64,000 bases of DNA from an uncultured Sunxiuqinia sp. (lineage in GTDB: Bacteria > Bacteroidota > Bacteroidia > Bacteroidales > Prolixibacteraceae): assembly GCF_947495665.1 (NCBI RefSeq), contig NZ_CANLZV010000001.1, forward strand, positions 248,001 through 312,000, written 5' to 3'. Shown here piece after piece: positions 43,424-52,713 of the stretch. The position numbers and the translations under genes were made by a program. Each line of letters starts with the position of its first letter. Position 1 is the first letter of the stretch. Under the pieces are notes generated by a model. That model was not told the origin of the DNA. It made no database searches and saw nothing but the letters and a program-made list of their open reading frames with translations.

Positions 43424-44611
43424 TTAGTAAATCATTTCTTCCCGGAAATTCTCAACAATGGAGCTAAATGAGTTGGCTACTGACTGTCCCAGTCCGCACT
43501 TGGCCGTTAGTTGCATTGTTTCGGTCAGCTTCAGAAGCTTGTCGAGGTATTGGGCCGGTTTTTCACCACGCTTAACAGCTTTTATTCCGCTATGCAACTG
43601 TTGGCAGCCAACCCGGCAAGGAGTGCATTGCCCACAACTCTCTTCGCGGAAGAATTCCAGGTAATTGTCCAGCACATTGTACATCGAACGGGAACTGTTG
43701 TAAAGCATCATAGAGCCCCCTGTGGGAAGCGATATTCCGGTTAGTTTTCCGCGGTAGCCAATGGTTGTTTTATCGAACCGCTTGCGGGGAACCAAAAAGC
43801 CGGAAGCTCCGCCAACCTGAACGGCCTTGGTGTCGCCATCGCCAAATTCATGCACAAAATCCTGCAGGCTCATTCCCAGTTCCAGCTCATAGATGCCGGG
43901 CTTGGGAGTATCTCCGGAAACCGAAAACAGTTTGGAGCCCCGGGAATACTGAACGCCGAGATCATAAAACTTTTTTGCTCCATACTTAAAAATGGTAAAG
44001 GTGTGCGCCAGGGTTTCCACATTGTTAACCACTGTTGCTTTTCCAAGGTACCCATTGGAAGTCGGGTAGGGAGGCTTGTTGCGGGGTTCGCCTCGCTTGC
44101 CTTCCATCGACTCAAAAAGAGCGGTTTCTTCGCCGCAGATGTAAGCGCCGCTTCCCAGAAAGATTTGGATTGAAAAGTCGTGCCCAACTTCTTTGCAGTA
44201 GTACTCAAATTCCTGAATGGCCTTGTTTAACTCGGGGACCAGAAATTTATATTCGCCGCGCAAGTAAATATAGCCTTTGGATGAACCAATGACGTAGCCA
44301 CAAACAGCCATGGCCATCAGTACTTTGTAAGGAACTTTAGACAGAATCTCCCGGTCTTTAAAAGTGCCGGGCTCTCCTTCATCAGCATTGCAAATTACAA
44401 ACTTTTCGTCCGATGGGTCTTCGGCGGTCAGCTTCCATTTTAATCCCGTTGGAAAACCGGCCCCGCCACGACCTTTTAACTCCGAACTCATCAATTCGTT
44501 AATCAGTTCCTGAGGCGGTCGCTTAAGTGTTTTATCCAGAATTCGTTCCCAGTCGTTATCATTTTTGAAGATAAAATCAGCACGTTTAAGTTGATAGGAT
44601 GATGCAACCAT
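43424..44611 (-). CDS. hydB: HydB/NuoF-like flavoprotein subunit of the hydrogenase
   Basis: A 395-residue flavoprotein: NAD/FMN sites GRGGAGFPTGLKW (about 48-60) and CNADEGEPGTFKDREIL, GSGAYICGEETALFESMEG, and the C-terminal cluster ESCGQCTPCRVGC with a further Cys in TAKCGLGQS. It is shorter than Thermotoga HydB (about 626 residues) because it lacks the N-terminal [2Fe-2S] and C-terminal ferredoxin domains, i.e. it has the size of NuoF. It oxidises or reduces NAD(H) for HydA. In an operon between hydC and hydA, gaps 5 and 18 bp. Confidence 0.9.
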   Translation of the reverse strand: MVASSYQLKRADFIFKNDNDWERILDKTLKRPPQELINELMSSELKGRGGAGFPTGLKWKLTAEDPSDEKFVICNADEGEPGTFKDREILSKVPYKVLMAMAVCGYVIGSSKGYIYLRGEYKFLVPELNKAIQEFEYYCKEVGHDFSIQIFLGSGAYICGEETALFESMEGKRGEPRNKPPYPTSNGYLGKATVVNNVETLAHTFTIFKYGAKKFYDLGVQYSRGSKLFSVSGDTPKPGIYELELGMSLQDFVHEFGDGDTKAVQVGGASGFLVPRKRFDKTTIGYRGKLTGISLPTGGSMMLYNSSRSMYNVLDNYLEFFREESCGQCTPCRVGCQQLHSGIKAVKRGEKPAQYLDKLLKLTETMQLTAKCGLGQSVANSFSSIVENFREEMIY

Positions 44612-44616
44612 GGTTC

Positions 44617-45081
44617 TTATTTTTTGAGGTATTGACTTAAAATCTCTCTTACCGACTCAGGCGTTAGCTCCGTATAAACTTCGTTATTGATCAGCATGGC
44701 CGGTGCTTTGTGGCACCATCCCAGGCAGTTGGTTTGCAATAAAGAGAACTTCCCATCGGAGGTCGTTTCACCCAGGCCAACTTTAAGCATGTCCTGAATG
44801 GTAAGCAGAATCTGGTTTTTCCCTTTCATGGAGCAGGTAATGGTTTTGCAAACCCGAATAATGTAGGTGCCCATTTTTTGGTGTTCCAGGAAAGAGTAAA
44901 AGGTAGCTGTGCCATAAACGTCGGCGGCAGAAAGATTGAGCTCCCGGGCAATTTCAATCATGGAATGCTCGGACAGATACTTTTCCTGCTCAACAACGCC
45001 CTGAAGAATAGGGAGCAGGTTGCGGCGGTTTCGGCCATGTTCATTGGCTAGTTTTTTTATTAAATCGTGTATTGGAGTCAT
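44617..45081 (-). CDS. hydC: HydC/NuoE-like [2Fe-2S] subunit
   Basis: A 154-residue thioredoxin-like [2Fe-2S] protein. Cysteines in VCKTITCSMKG and NCLGWCHKAPAM give the C-x4-C ... C-x3-C pattern of NuoE. An N-terminal helical part (IHDLIKKLANEHGRNRRNLL) binds the flavoprotein. ATG 45081 (MTPIHDL) is preferred to the upstream alternative at 45171, which would add 30 unconserved residues. First gene of hydC-hydB-hydA. Confidence 0.9.
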   Translation of the reverse strand: MTPIHDLIKKLANEHGRNRRNLLPILQGVVEQEKYLSEHSMIEIARELNLSAADVYGTATFYSFLEHQKMGTYIIRVCKTITCSMKGKNQILLTIQDMLKVGLGETTSDGKFSLLQTNCLGWCHKAPAMLINNEVYTELTPESVREILSQYLKK

Positions 45082-45408
45082 ACCGTGTAAAATTAGAAGT
45101 GATTTGTTTTGGCTGATGGTAACTTGTTGTTTCAGAACGCCTGATTGAAGGCCGGGTCTTGGGTTGATCAAATGAAAAAAGCTTACGTTAGAGAGATCAT
45201 TTGTTCAATTCAGTATAAATTTACGGAAGCTGAATAAGATAATCAGAAGACTTTTATCAGGATGTTTGGTGCAAAAGGTGTTTTTCAGCATAATTTTACG
45301 TTTGCGATTAGAACGATTCTAAATAGGCAATAAGTTTACATTCAATTAAGAGTGGAGGTGGTTTTGCAAATCTTTTGTTTTCTATTCTTTTAATCTCGTC
45401 AGGTCTTT

Positions 45409-45416
45409 TACTTTTG
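45409..45416 (+). promoter_or_regulatory. -7 box for the CYTH-domain gene
   Basis: TACTTTTG 18-25 bp before the start codon; -33 side is only T-rich. Confidence 0.45.
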
Positions 45417-45434
45417 TTTAAAAATTGAATGATT

Positions 45435-45899
45435 ATGGCCCTGGAAATTGAACGGAAGTTTTTGGTGAATGAGCAGCTGCTTCCGCAAGCAAGTCAGAAG
45501 ATTAATATGATGCAGGCCTATTTGCAAACCGATCCGGAGCGAACCATTCGGGTGCGTATTGCTGATGATCGGGCCTACCTGACTATCAAAGGCAAGATGG
45601 TTGGAATTGCCCGGAAGGAATTTGAGTACCCGATTCCGGTGAAAGATGCTCGCGAACTGGCCAAATTGGCGGTACATTCCCCAATTGAAAAGGTCAGGCA
45701 TTATATTGTTGTTGATGGTCGTACATGGGAAGTGGATTTTTTTGAAGGGATTAACGGAGGATTAGTACTGGCTGAGATTGAGCTTTCAAGTGAAGATGAA
45801 GAGATTAGCTTGCCGGAATGGATCCGGGAAGAAGTGACCGGACAAGTTCAGTACCACAATTCGTACCTGGCCCAGCACCCCTATACTAAGTGGAAATAG
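45435..45899 (+). CDS. CYTH domain protein (triphosphate tunnel metalloenzyme)
   Basis: A 154-residue TTM protein. The EIERKFLV signature (ExExK) at residues 4-11 is followed by strands with alternating charges: RTIRVRIADDRAYLTIKGK, RKEFEYPIP, VRHYIVVDGRTWEVDFFEG and LVLAEIELSSEDEE. These line the tunnel that binds triphosphate groups. Short bacterial CYTH proteins hydrolyse tripolyphosphate or thiamine triphosphate; substrate unknown. Either ATG 45429 or 45435 may be used. Confidence 0.88.
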   Translation: MALEIERKFLVNEQLLPQASQKINMMQAYLQTDPERTIRVRIADDRAYLTIKGKMVGIARKEFEYPIPVKDARELAKLAVHSPIEKVRHYIVVDGRTWEVDFFEGINGGLVLAEIELSSEDEEISLPEWIREEVTGQVQYHNSYLAQHPYTKWK

Positions 45900-45985
45900 T
45901 TATTCTGGCTCAGTTTTTGATGGCCCAGCACAAGATTTTGTATCAAGTTTCGTTTGATTGTAAAGCCAAATAAACCTTTTTATTC

Positions 45986-47962
45986 ATGAAGAGCAGATTA
46001 TTACTTCCAGTTATTTTTTTCCTGATAATTGGTTGTTTAAATGTTAGCGCCAATAATTGGCCTAGAAAAGCAAATAATTCGCAAGTCGATTCTGTTGAAC
46101 TTAGCGTTGAATACCTCAATTATTTTCTGGAAAAACAAAATAACTGGCATCCGCGGAATGAAGAACTTTTTAGAAGCTTGAAGGGCTTGGTTCATTTTGC
46201 GGAAGATGAGAAAATAGACACAATTTTAAACCGGATACAAACTTACCGGGAGTGGCACGAAGGGGCCTTTTTCTATCGATCGCCAGCGCAGGTTTCAGAC
46301 AGTTTGAATGTGGAGGGTTATGTGGCGCAGCCGGAACTGAACGAGAAGTTGCAACGGCTGGAGCGTTCCATCGAAAGCACCATTGTAAAAGATCAAATTG
46401 CTGTTCCGGAGGAGTTGATGGTGAACATGAATGAAAAAGTGAAGCTGCTCGAACCTGGAGATGTTCAGGTTTTGCTGCGGGATTCGCTCGTGGTCATTCC
46501 GGATAGCTTGAAAGGCTATGATGTGATTCCGGATTCGTTGATAAGCAGTCCGGCTGATTTTAAACGTTTGCAACGCCTGGACAGCGCTAAAAACAGTTTG
46601 CTGGAAACTGCCCGGATACAATACAACAGCAGGGCCTTGCAGCATTACGTTGACTCAATTTCCACGGCCTATCGCAATCAGTACGTTGAGGAATATACTC
46701 AGCGGGCTAAAGCGCAGTTGGTTGATTCAATTCAAATTCATAATTACCGGGTGTTGGAGCAGTACAACAACCAAGTGATGCAGACGGTGAACGATTCCAT
46801 TGGGCATATGATTGATGTGCTTGTTCATTATGCCGAGAATGCGCCGATTGATGTGTGGGTGAAAAACAGCGAGGGAGACTCAACTCACGTGGTTTTGCGC
46901 AATGATGGATCGCGATACGCTCGGATGTTTTTGAAGAATGAGCAGAAAGACTCGCTGGGCATTCGGATTCATAACACCAGCAAGCACTCGATGCAGATTT
47001 TTATTGATGATGCGGTTACCTTGAAACGGTTTTCCGCCCAGCAAACCAAAGACTTTAATTTTGACCAGTTTGAGCCGGAAAGCAACCTGCGAAAAATCGA
47101 TAAGCGCTATCAGATTACCACCCCTTGGGTGCTGGGAGGCGATGGAACCATTGGTTTTACGCAAACTGCGGTCAACAAATACTGGAAAAAAGGAGCGGGT
47201 TCCTTGTCCAGTTTGATGATTTTAAAAGGTTACGCCAACTATTCGCGAGGCAAGGTGAAGTGGGCTAACTCCATCGAGATTCGTAACGGGTGGCTGAAAC
47301 CTTCCGAAGATAAAATCCAGAAGAATGATGATAAGTTTGAGTTCACCTCACGATTCGGTTTAAGTGCCTTCAAAAAATGGTACTACAGTTCGGAGCTCGA
47401 TTTCCAGACTCAGCTTTTCAACGGGTATAAGTACCCGGACCGGGACAATAAAATATCGGGCTTCTTATCCCCTGCAAAAACCTTGATTAAGGTTGGTTTG
47501 GATTATAAGCCCAACAACAATTTCTCCTTGTTCCTTTCGCCTTTCACCTCTAAAACGGTTTATGTGCGCGATACGGCCAATATTGATGAAACGAAGTACG
47601 GCATTGAAGAAGGCAAAAGGCGCTATTGGGAGCCTGGTTTGAACGCTGATGTATTCTTCAAGGCGGATATTGCTCCTGACATTACTTACCAGATGAAGTA
47701 TAAAATGTTCATCAATTACAATGCACCATTTTCCAATTTCGATGTGGATTGGGAAAACAACTTGCTCATGAAATTGAATGACTTTATGAACCTTCGGATG
47801 CAGATTCATTTTATCTTTGACGATAATGTCAAGTTTAATGTAGGAGAAGATGCTTCCGGCAATCCGATTTTAGAGCCAAGGTGGCAGATAAAAGAGTTTG
47901 TTACGATCGGGTTTACCTATAAATTGAATAAGCGGATTTTCCGCAGAGAAAAAGTAAATTAA
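45986..47962 (+). CDS. exported DUF3078 protein with long helical N-terminal region
   Basis: A 658-residue exported protein: signal peptide (1-23), a mostly helical region rich in repeated DS pairs (about 25-345), then a C-terminal beta-rich DUF3078 domain (about 365-655) starting with WVLGGDGTIGFTQTAVNKYW and KKGAGSLSSLMILKGYANYS, with aromatic, alternating strands up to FVTIGFTYKLNKRIF at the very end. The last part looks like an outer-membrane beta barrel whose final residue pattern suits BAM recognition. The usual DUF3078 protein lacks such a long N-terminal extension. Function unknown. Confidence 0.75.
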   Translation: MKSRLLLPVIFFLIIGCLNVSANNWPRKANNSQVDSVELSVEYLNYFLEKQNNWHPRNEELFRSLKGLVHFAEDEKIDTILNRIQTYREWHEGAFFYRSPAQVSDSLNVEGYVAQPELNEKLQRLERSIESTIVKDQIAVPEELMVNMNEKVKLLEPGDVQVLLRDSLVVIPDSLKGYDVIPDSLISSPADFKRLQRLDSAKNSLLETARIQYNSRALQHYVDSISTAYRNQYVEEYTQRAKAQLVDSIQIHNYRVLEQYNNQVMQTVNDSIGHMIDVLVHYAENAPIDVWVKNSEGDSTHVVLRNDGSRYARMFLKNEQKDSLGIRIHNTSKHSMQIFIDDAVTLKRFSAQQTKDFNFDQFEPESNLRKIDKRYQITTPWVLGGDGTIGFTQTAVNKYWKKGAGSLSSLMILKGYANYSRGKVKWANSIEIRNGWLKPSEDKIQKNDDKFEFTSRFGLSAFKKWYYSSELDFQTQLFNGYKYPDRDNKISGFLSPAKTLIKVGLDYKPNNNFSLFLSPFTSKTVYVRDTANIDETKYGIEEGKRRYWEPGLNADVFFKADIAPDITYQMKYKMFINYNAPFSNFDVDWENNLLMKLNDFMNLRMQIHFIFDDNVKFNVGEDASGNPILEPRWQIKEFVTIGFTYKLNKRIFRREKVN

Positions 47963-47965
47963 CGA

Positions 47966-48346
47966 ATGAAGAATTATAAAAAATACTTTCGATTGACAGC
48001 TGATCCGGCTGATGTATACAATGCATTGACGAATCCGATCATGCTTGAAATCTGGACTGGTGAAGATGTGGTCATGGAAGAAAAAGCAGGAACTGAGTTT
48101 TCGCTTTGGGATGGCAGTATCTGCGGCAAAAATCTGGAGTTTGTCAAAGACCACAAGTTGGTACAGGAGTGGTATTTTGGAGAACAAGATGAACCTTCCA
48201 TTGTCACCATCAAACTGCATAAAGACGGAGAAGGAACAAGCATGGAGGTTGTGCACACCAACATTCCGGATGATGCTTACGACAATATTGTGGAAGGCTG
48301 GAAAGAGGATTACTTTGATGCCTTGAATCAGCTTTTTGAAGAGTAG
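47966..48346 (+). CDS. START-like (AHSA1/SRPBCC) domain protein
   Basis: A 126-residue soluble single-domain protein: KKYFRLTADPADVYNALTNP, IMLEIWTGEDVVMEEKAGTE, FSLWDGSICGKNLEFV, LVQEWYFGE and the closing helix EGWKEDYFDALNQLFE follow the AHSA1/START-like order. Members bind hydrophobic ligands or co-chaperone partners. It lies 3 bp after the DUF3078 gene and is co-transcribed; the two ends share a terminator. Confidence 0.85.
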   Translation: MKNYKKYFRLTADPADVYNALTNPIMLEIWTGEDVVMEEKAGTEFSLWDGSICGKNLEFVKDHKLVQEWYFGEQDEPSIVTIKLHKDGEGTSMEVVHTNIPDDAYDNIVEGWKEDYFDALNQLFEE

Positions 48347-48366
48347 TCGTTTCAGAAGGCTGGACT

Positions 48367-48409
48367 AAAAAGGCAGGTTGTTTCAATAGTGAAACAACCT
48401 GCCTTTTTT
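48367..48409. terminator. bidirectional terminator between START-like and TolB-like genes
   Basis: 14-bp stem AGGCAGGTTGTTTC (48371-48384) / GAAACAACCTGCCT (48391-48404), A-run on the left and T-run on the right. Confidence 0.93.
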
Positions 48410-48421
48410 ATGTCCGGAGAA

Positions 48422-49945
48422 TCATTGTTTTCCCGAATTGCTTACAAACGAGAGGTGTTTGCTGTCGGGCGACCACGATGGCACATTAATGGTTCCCTGT
48501 CCGCCATACAGATAGGCTATCACCCGTGGAGCGCCTCCCGAGGTGGGCATCAAGCGGAGCATTACCCGTTTGTACGAAGGGTGCGAATTAAATTCAATGT
48601 CGGGCGGAAAGGAGATGAATGCGATCCATTTTCCATCCGGTGAAATATGAGGGAACCAATCGTTGTATTCATCAAAGGTAATTTGTTCTTTATCGCTGCC
48701 ATCCGGTTTCATTCGCCAAATTTGCATGGTGCCCGATTGACTGCCGTTGTAATAGATGTATTTCCCATCGGGTGAGTACTCGCAGCCATCCACATGCTCG
48801 CCTGGTTTATTGTCGGTAAGCGCAACTTCCTGCCCTCCGCTGATGGAGTTTTTGTAGATGTTGTAGGTGCTGCTTCCGTTGCGCTGAGCAACATACACAA
48901 CTTCTTCATTGTTTGGGGCCCAGCCATGCCAGTAGGAGGGCGTTTCTTCAGTAATCAATTGCGGGGCTCCACCTTCAAGAGGCAATACATAAACAGTGGA
49001 TCCACCTCCGGGCATTCCTTCGCGGTGGTGGCTGATGGCCAATAGTTTTCCGTCAAACGAAATCCCATGATCATTGTTGTTGCGGTTAGCAAAGCCGGTG
49101 TTCAGTTGTTGAGGGGTTCCTCCTTTCACCGGAATGGTATAGAGTAAGCCTTTGCTATTGAAAAGTAGCTTTTGGCCGTCGGGCATCCAGTTGGGGGCTT
49201 CAAAGCGATCACCGGATTCATAAACGATTTTGCGTTTGCCGCTGAAAACATCCAGCGTTTCAAGCCGGCAGCCAAGCCAGCCAGCTTCTCCCGGATTGTA
49301 ATTATTGTCCACCGGATGGTCTATACGGACATTCCATATCCGGGCTTTCTCAATCACCTCCGGCTGGTGCGAGCAGATGAACAGGCCGCCCAAAACCTTA
49401 TCGGGCAAATTTTCCAGGGATTGGCTGCCAATGTGCTGAAGTGGTTCTCCCGGATGGGCTGCCCGAAAAATCAAGGTTTTTCCTTTACGCTCCAGTTGCA
49501 GAATTTGGTAGTGGGGTTTGGGGGCATGAAGTTCGCTTGCTGTGTTTTGCATCGATGCTCCCTGCTGTTGGCGCCATTGCATGGCGGTTAAGCCATCGCC
49601 GTGTAAAGCGGCTGAGCAATGAACGTCGTCTTCTGCCTCGGAAGCACGCACCATCCAGCCCACTTTTCGGTGGGGATCAACGCCTTCTCCCTCAAAGTCA
49701 AAATTGGCTGTTAAAATGAAATCACCTTCCAGCTTGTTGTAAAGAAAGTGAAATTCATCGCGCTCGAACCAAATGTTATAGCCCGACCCGCTTAGCCTGT
49801 ATTCTTGCTCCTCACTGTCGTAAATGGCATCCCCGGCAAGTTGCGGATTCCCAATGTCCTGATGAGAAGAGAAAATGCCGATGGCGTTTTGCGCCAAAGA
49901 GCTGCTTAGCGTTAAGCTGAAAAGAAAGATCAAGGTAAGTTTCAT
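48422..49945 (-). CDS. exported TolB-like beta-propeller protein with N-terminal lectin-like domain
   Basis: A 507-residue exported protein (signal peptide ending SSSLAQ). Residues about 25-210 form a beta-sandwich like the DUF1349/concanavalin group (YNIWFERDEFHFLYNKLEGD, VGWMVRASEAEDD). From about 230 to the end there are PD40/TolB-like propeller blades with the repeated motif W.PDG..L.F (APNWMPDGQKLLFNS, GISFDGKLLAISHH, EYSPDGKYIYYNGS, HISPDGKWIAFIS, SWSPDSKHLSFVS). The layout suits carbohydrate or protein binding at the surface; no catalytic motif is seen. Confidence 0.8.
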   Translation of the reverse strand: MKLTLIFLFSLTLSSSLAQNAIGIFSSHQDIGNPQLAGDAIYDSEEQEYRLSGSGYNIWFERDEFHFLYNKLEGDFILTANFDFEGEGVDPHRKVGWMVRASEAEDDVHCSAALHGDGLTAMQWRQQQGASMQNTASELHAPKPHYQILQLERKGKTLIFRAAHPGEPLQHIGSQSLENLPDKVLGGLFICSHQPEVIEKARIWNVRIDHPVDNNYNPGEAGWLGCRLETLDVFSGKRKIVYESGDRFEAPNWMPDGQKLLFNSKGLLYTIPVKGGTPQQLNTGFANRNNNDHGISFDGKLLAISHHREGMPGGGSTVYVLPLEGGAPQLITEETPSYWHGWAPNNEEVVYVAQRNGSSTYNIYKNSISGGQEVALTDNKPGEHVDGCEYSPDGKYIYYNGSQSGTMQIWRMKPDGSDKEQITFDEYNDWFPHISPDGKWIAFISFPPDIEFNSHPSYKRVMLRLMPTSGGAPRVIAYLYGGQGTINVPSWSPDSKHLSFVSNSGKQ

Positions 49946-50077
49946 TGTGCTTAGGATTGAATGGTTTAGTTCTTTAAAGATAGAAAAGTATTCTCCTTTT
50001 TCCAGATGAATTTTTGATTACCAGTTAGTTTACGTCAATTGGTTGCTGAAACGATTTTATTTGGCGAGTTGGGGGAA

Positions 50078-50112
50078 GAAAAAGCCCTGTGAGGATTGAC
50101 TCACAGGGCTTG
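50078..50112 (-). terminator. terminator of the membrane pyrophosphatase gene
   Basis: Stem AAGCCCTGTGA / TCACAGGGCTT (50082-50092 and 50101-50111), followed on the minus strand by TTTCTT. Confidence 0.82.
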
Positions 50113-50136
50113 CTATCAGGTAATGTTTGACTTCAA

Positions 50137-52464
50137 TTACAATAAACTAAGCGTAACGGTTAATCCGGCCATGACAACTGAAACCATGGTCATCAGTTTG
50201 ATCAGGATATTCAGAGAGGGACCGGAAGTATCCTTAAACGGATCGCCAACAGTGTCGCCAACGACGCCGGCTTTATGGGCTTCGCTTCCTTTTCCTCCGT
50301 AATTTCCTTTTTCAATGAATTTCTTGGCATTGTCCCATGCGCCACCGGCATTATTCATGAAAACGGCCAGCGTAAATCCGGAGGTTAATCCACCAGCCAG
50401 CAGGCCAATAACACCGGCCACACCCATTGTTGCACCAACAACCACAGGAACGATGATGGCAACCAGAGAGGGAAGCAGCATTTCTTTTTGAGCGCCAATG
50501 GTGGAAATTTCAACACACTTGGCGTATTCCGGAGTCGCTTTTCCTTCCAGAATTCCTTTGATCTCGCGGAACTGACGTCTGACTTCTTCTACCATCGCGC
50601 CAGCAGCACGTCCTACGGCTTTCATGGTCATGGCACTGAAAACAAAAGCCATCATGGAACCAAGGAATAAGCCACCTAGAAACAAGGGATTGAACAGGGT
50701 AATGTCGTAAGCCGAAGAGAAGTCTTTAACTGTAGCGCTGGAAATTTTAATGGCTTGAACACCTTCTTCTACGGCAGGAGCTACATCATTGTAAAAAACA
50801 TATTGTCCTTTGGTGACAAATCCTTCACCGGCTTTGGCTATTTTATCAAACCACAAACGTACTTCTTCCATGTAGGCCGATATCAAAGCCATGGCAGTAA
50901 GCGCTGCGGAGCCAATGGCAAAACCTTTTCCGGTTGCTGCTGTGGTATTACCCAGCATATCGAGCGCATCGGTCCGTTCGCGAACCTGAGGGTCGAGTTC
51001 GGCCATTTCAGCGTTTCCACCCGCATTGTCAGCAATTGGGCCAAAGGCATCGGTTGCCAGGGTAATCCCCAGGGTTGAAAGCATTCCTACGGCAGCAAAG
51101 CCGATTCCGTAAACACCCATGGCAAAGTGGCTGGCACCGCCGGCAGCCCAAAAGGCACCCATGATACCAAGCACGATGGTAACCACCGGAATCCAGGTTG
51201 AATACATGCCCACGGCCAGGCCGTCAATAATGGTAGTGGCTGGACCTTGTTGTGCTTGTTTGGCAATTCCTTTGGTTGGTCCGTATTCGTCCGATGTGAA
51301 ATACTCCGTAGCTTGTCCAATAATGACACCGGCAGCCAGACCAATGACCACGGCCCAGAAAACTCCCCAGGTGACCCAACCAAGCATGGTAAGCCCAACC
51401 ATCGCCAGAAGAATCAGTACCGAGCTGCCACCTGTTCCCAGGAGCAGGGCATTCAACAGGTTCTTTTGGGTGGCCGATTCTTTGGTGCGTACCATGTAAA
51501 TGCCGAGAATGGAGAGAATAATTCCGATGGCAGCAACAATCATTGGAGCCAGCACAGCCTGAAAAGGATCAAGCCCGGCATCGCGCAGAACCAAGGCCGG
51601 GAGTGAAGCTCCCAAGGCAGCTGTTGCCAGAATCGATCCGGCATACGACTCATAAAGGTCGGCTCCCATACCGGCAACATCGCCTACATTGTCACCCACA
51701 TTGTCGGCAATGGTAGCTGGGTTACGTGGGTCATCCTCCGGAATTCCTGCCTCAACTTTACCAACCAAGTCAGCGCCAACATCGGCTGCTTTGGTGTAAA
51801 TTCCACCACCCACACGGGCAAAAAGGGCTTGTGTGGAAGCTCCCATTCCGAAGGTAAGCATGGTAACGGTAATTTCAATCAGTTTGGTGCGTGTTCCGGC
51901 TTCGGTTAAAACGCCGTTCACCACGTATTCCGGGTGAGCATGAACAAAGTTCAGCCCCAGAAAATGGAGCCCGTTACTCATGTGTTCGGGAGTGTAAACC
52001 CATTCATTTAAGATCAGAAACCAGGCCGCAATGTCGAGCAGGGCAAAGCCAACAACCACCAGCCCCATAACGGCGCCACTGCGGAAAGCTACCTGAAGCC
52101 CTTTGTTGAGTGATTGTGAAGCCCCATGAGCGGTACGTGCGGATGCAAAAGTCGCTGTTTTCATTCCCAGGAAACCACATAAACCGGAGAAAAAACCACC
52201 AGTTAAAAAGGCCACTGGAACAAAGGGGTTTTGAACGTTAAAGTAGGCCATGATAGTAAGCAGAATAAACAGAATACCAAAAACAATAGCCACTACTTTG
52301 TACTGTCTTTTTAAATAGGCCATTGCACCCTCTCGCACATACTGTGCGATTTCTTTCATACGGTCGGTACCTTCCGAGTTTTTCATCATTGACTTGAAAA
52401 ATATCCAGGCAAAGACCAAGGCAAGTATGGATGCAAGTGGAACAATAAAGAAAATATTACTCAT
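50137..52464 (-). CDS. hppA: membrane-bound ion-pumping pyrophosphatase
   Basis: A 775-residue polytopic membrane protein that couples PPi hydrolysis to Na+ and/or H+ pumping. The substrate site [40 protein letters not shown] and the C-terminal [20 protein letters not shown] are complete, and EYFTS is present. [19 protein letters not shown] has Ala at the position that separates K+-dependent (Ala) from K+-independent (Lys) enzymes, so it is probably K+-dependent; Na+ pumping is likely for this subgroup, but cannot be fixed by eye. Such pumps save energy in anaerobes. Confidence 0.95.
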   Translation of the reverse strand: MSNIFFIVPLASILALVFAWIFFKSMMKNSEGTDRMKEIAQYVREGAMAYLKRQYKVVAIVFGILFILLTIMAYFNVQNPFVPVAFLTGGFFSGLCGFLGMKTATFASARTAHGASQSLNKGLQVAFRSGAVMGLVVVGFALLDIAAWFLILNEWVYTPEHMSNGLHFLGLNFVHAHPEYVVNGVLTEAGTRTKLIEITVTMLTFGMGASTQALFARVGGGIYTKAADVGADLVGKVEAGIPEDDPRNPATIADNVGDNVGDVAGMGADLYESYAGSILATAALGASLPALVLRDAGLDPFQAVLAPMIVAAIGIILSILGIYMVRTKESATQKNLLNALLLGTGGSSVLILLAMVGLTMLGWVTWGVFWAVVIGLAAGVIIGQATEYFTSDEYGPTKGIAKQAQQGPATTIIDGLAVGMYSTWIPVVTIVLGIMGAFWAAGGASHFAMGVYGIGFAAVGMLSTLGITLATDAFGPIADNAGGNAEMAELDPQVRERTDALDMLGNTTAATGKGFAIGSAALTAMALISAYMEEVRLWFDKIAKAGEGFVTKGQYVFYNDVAPAVEEGVQAIKISSATVKDFSSAYDITLFNPLFLGGLFLGSMMAFVFSAMTMKAVGRAAGAMVEEVRRQFREIKGILEGKATPEYAKCVEISTIGAQKEMLLPSLVAIIVPVVVGATMGVAGVIGLLAGGLTSGFTLAVFMNNAGGAWDNAKKFIEKGNYGGKGSEAHKAGVVGDTVGDPFKDTSGPSLNILIKLMTMVSVVMAGLTVTLSLL

Positions 52465-52713
52465 AAGTTATCAATTTATTGCAACGGTGTTGCGGTTAGT
52501 ATGCGTTAGTATACAAATGACAGCTTTGAAAGTAATAAATATTGATGTTCCTAAAGGATTTCAATAAATGTTTTAGGACAGGCTGTCTGTTCTTTTTCGT
52601 ATGATTAAAGATAAGCTGATAAATTGAAATTTAAAGGAGTGGAGGTTGATTGCCTGTAATTTGAAAGCATTCTAAGGAAAATGCTGTTAATTTGATTGTG
52701 TCGTGCGGTGGCT

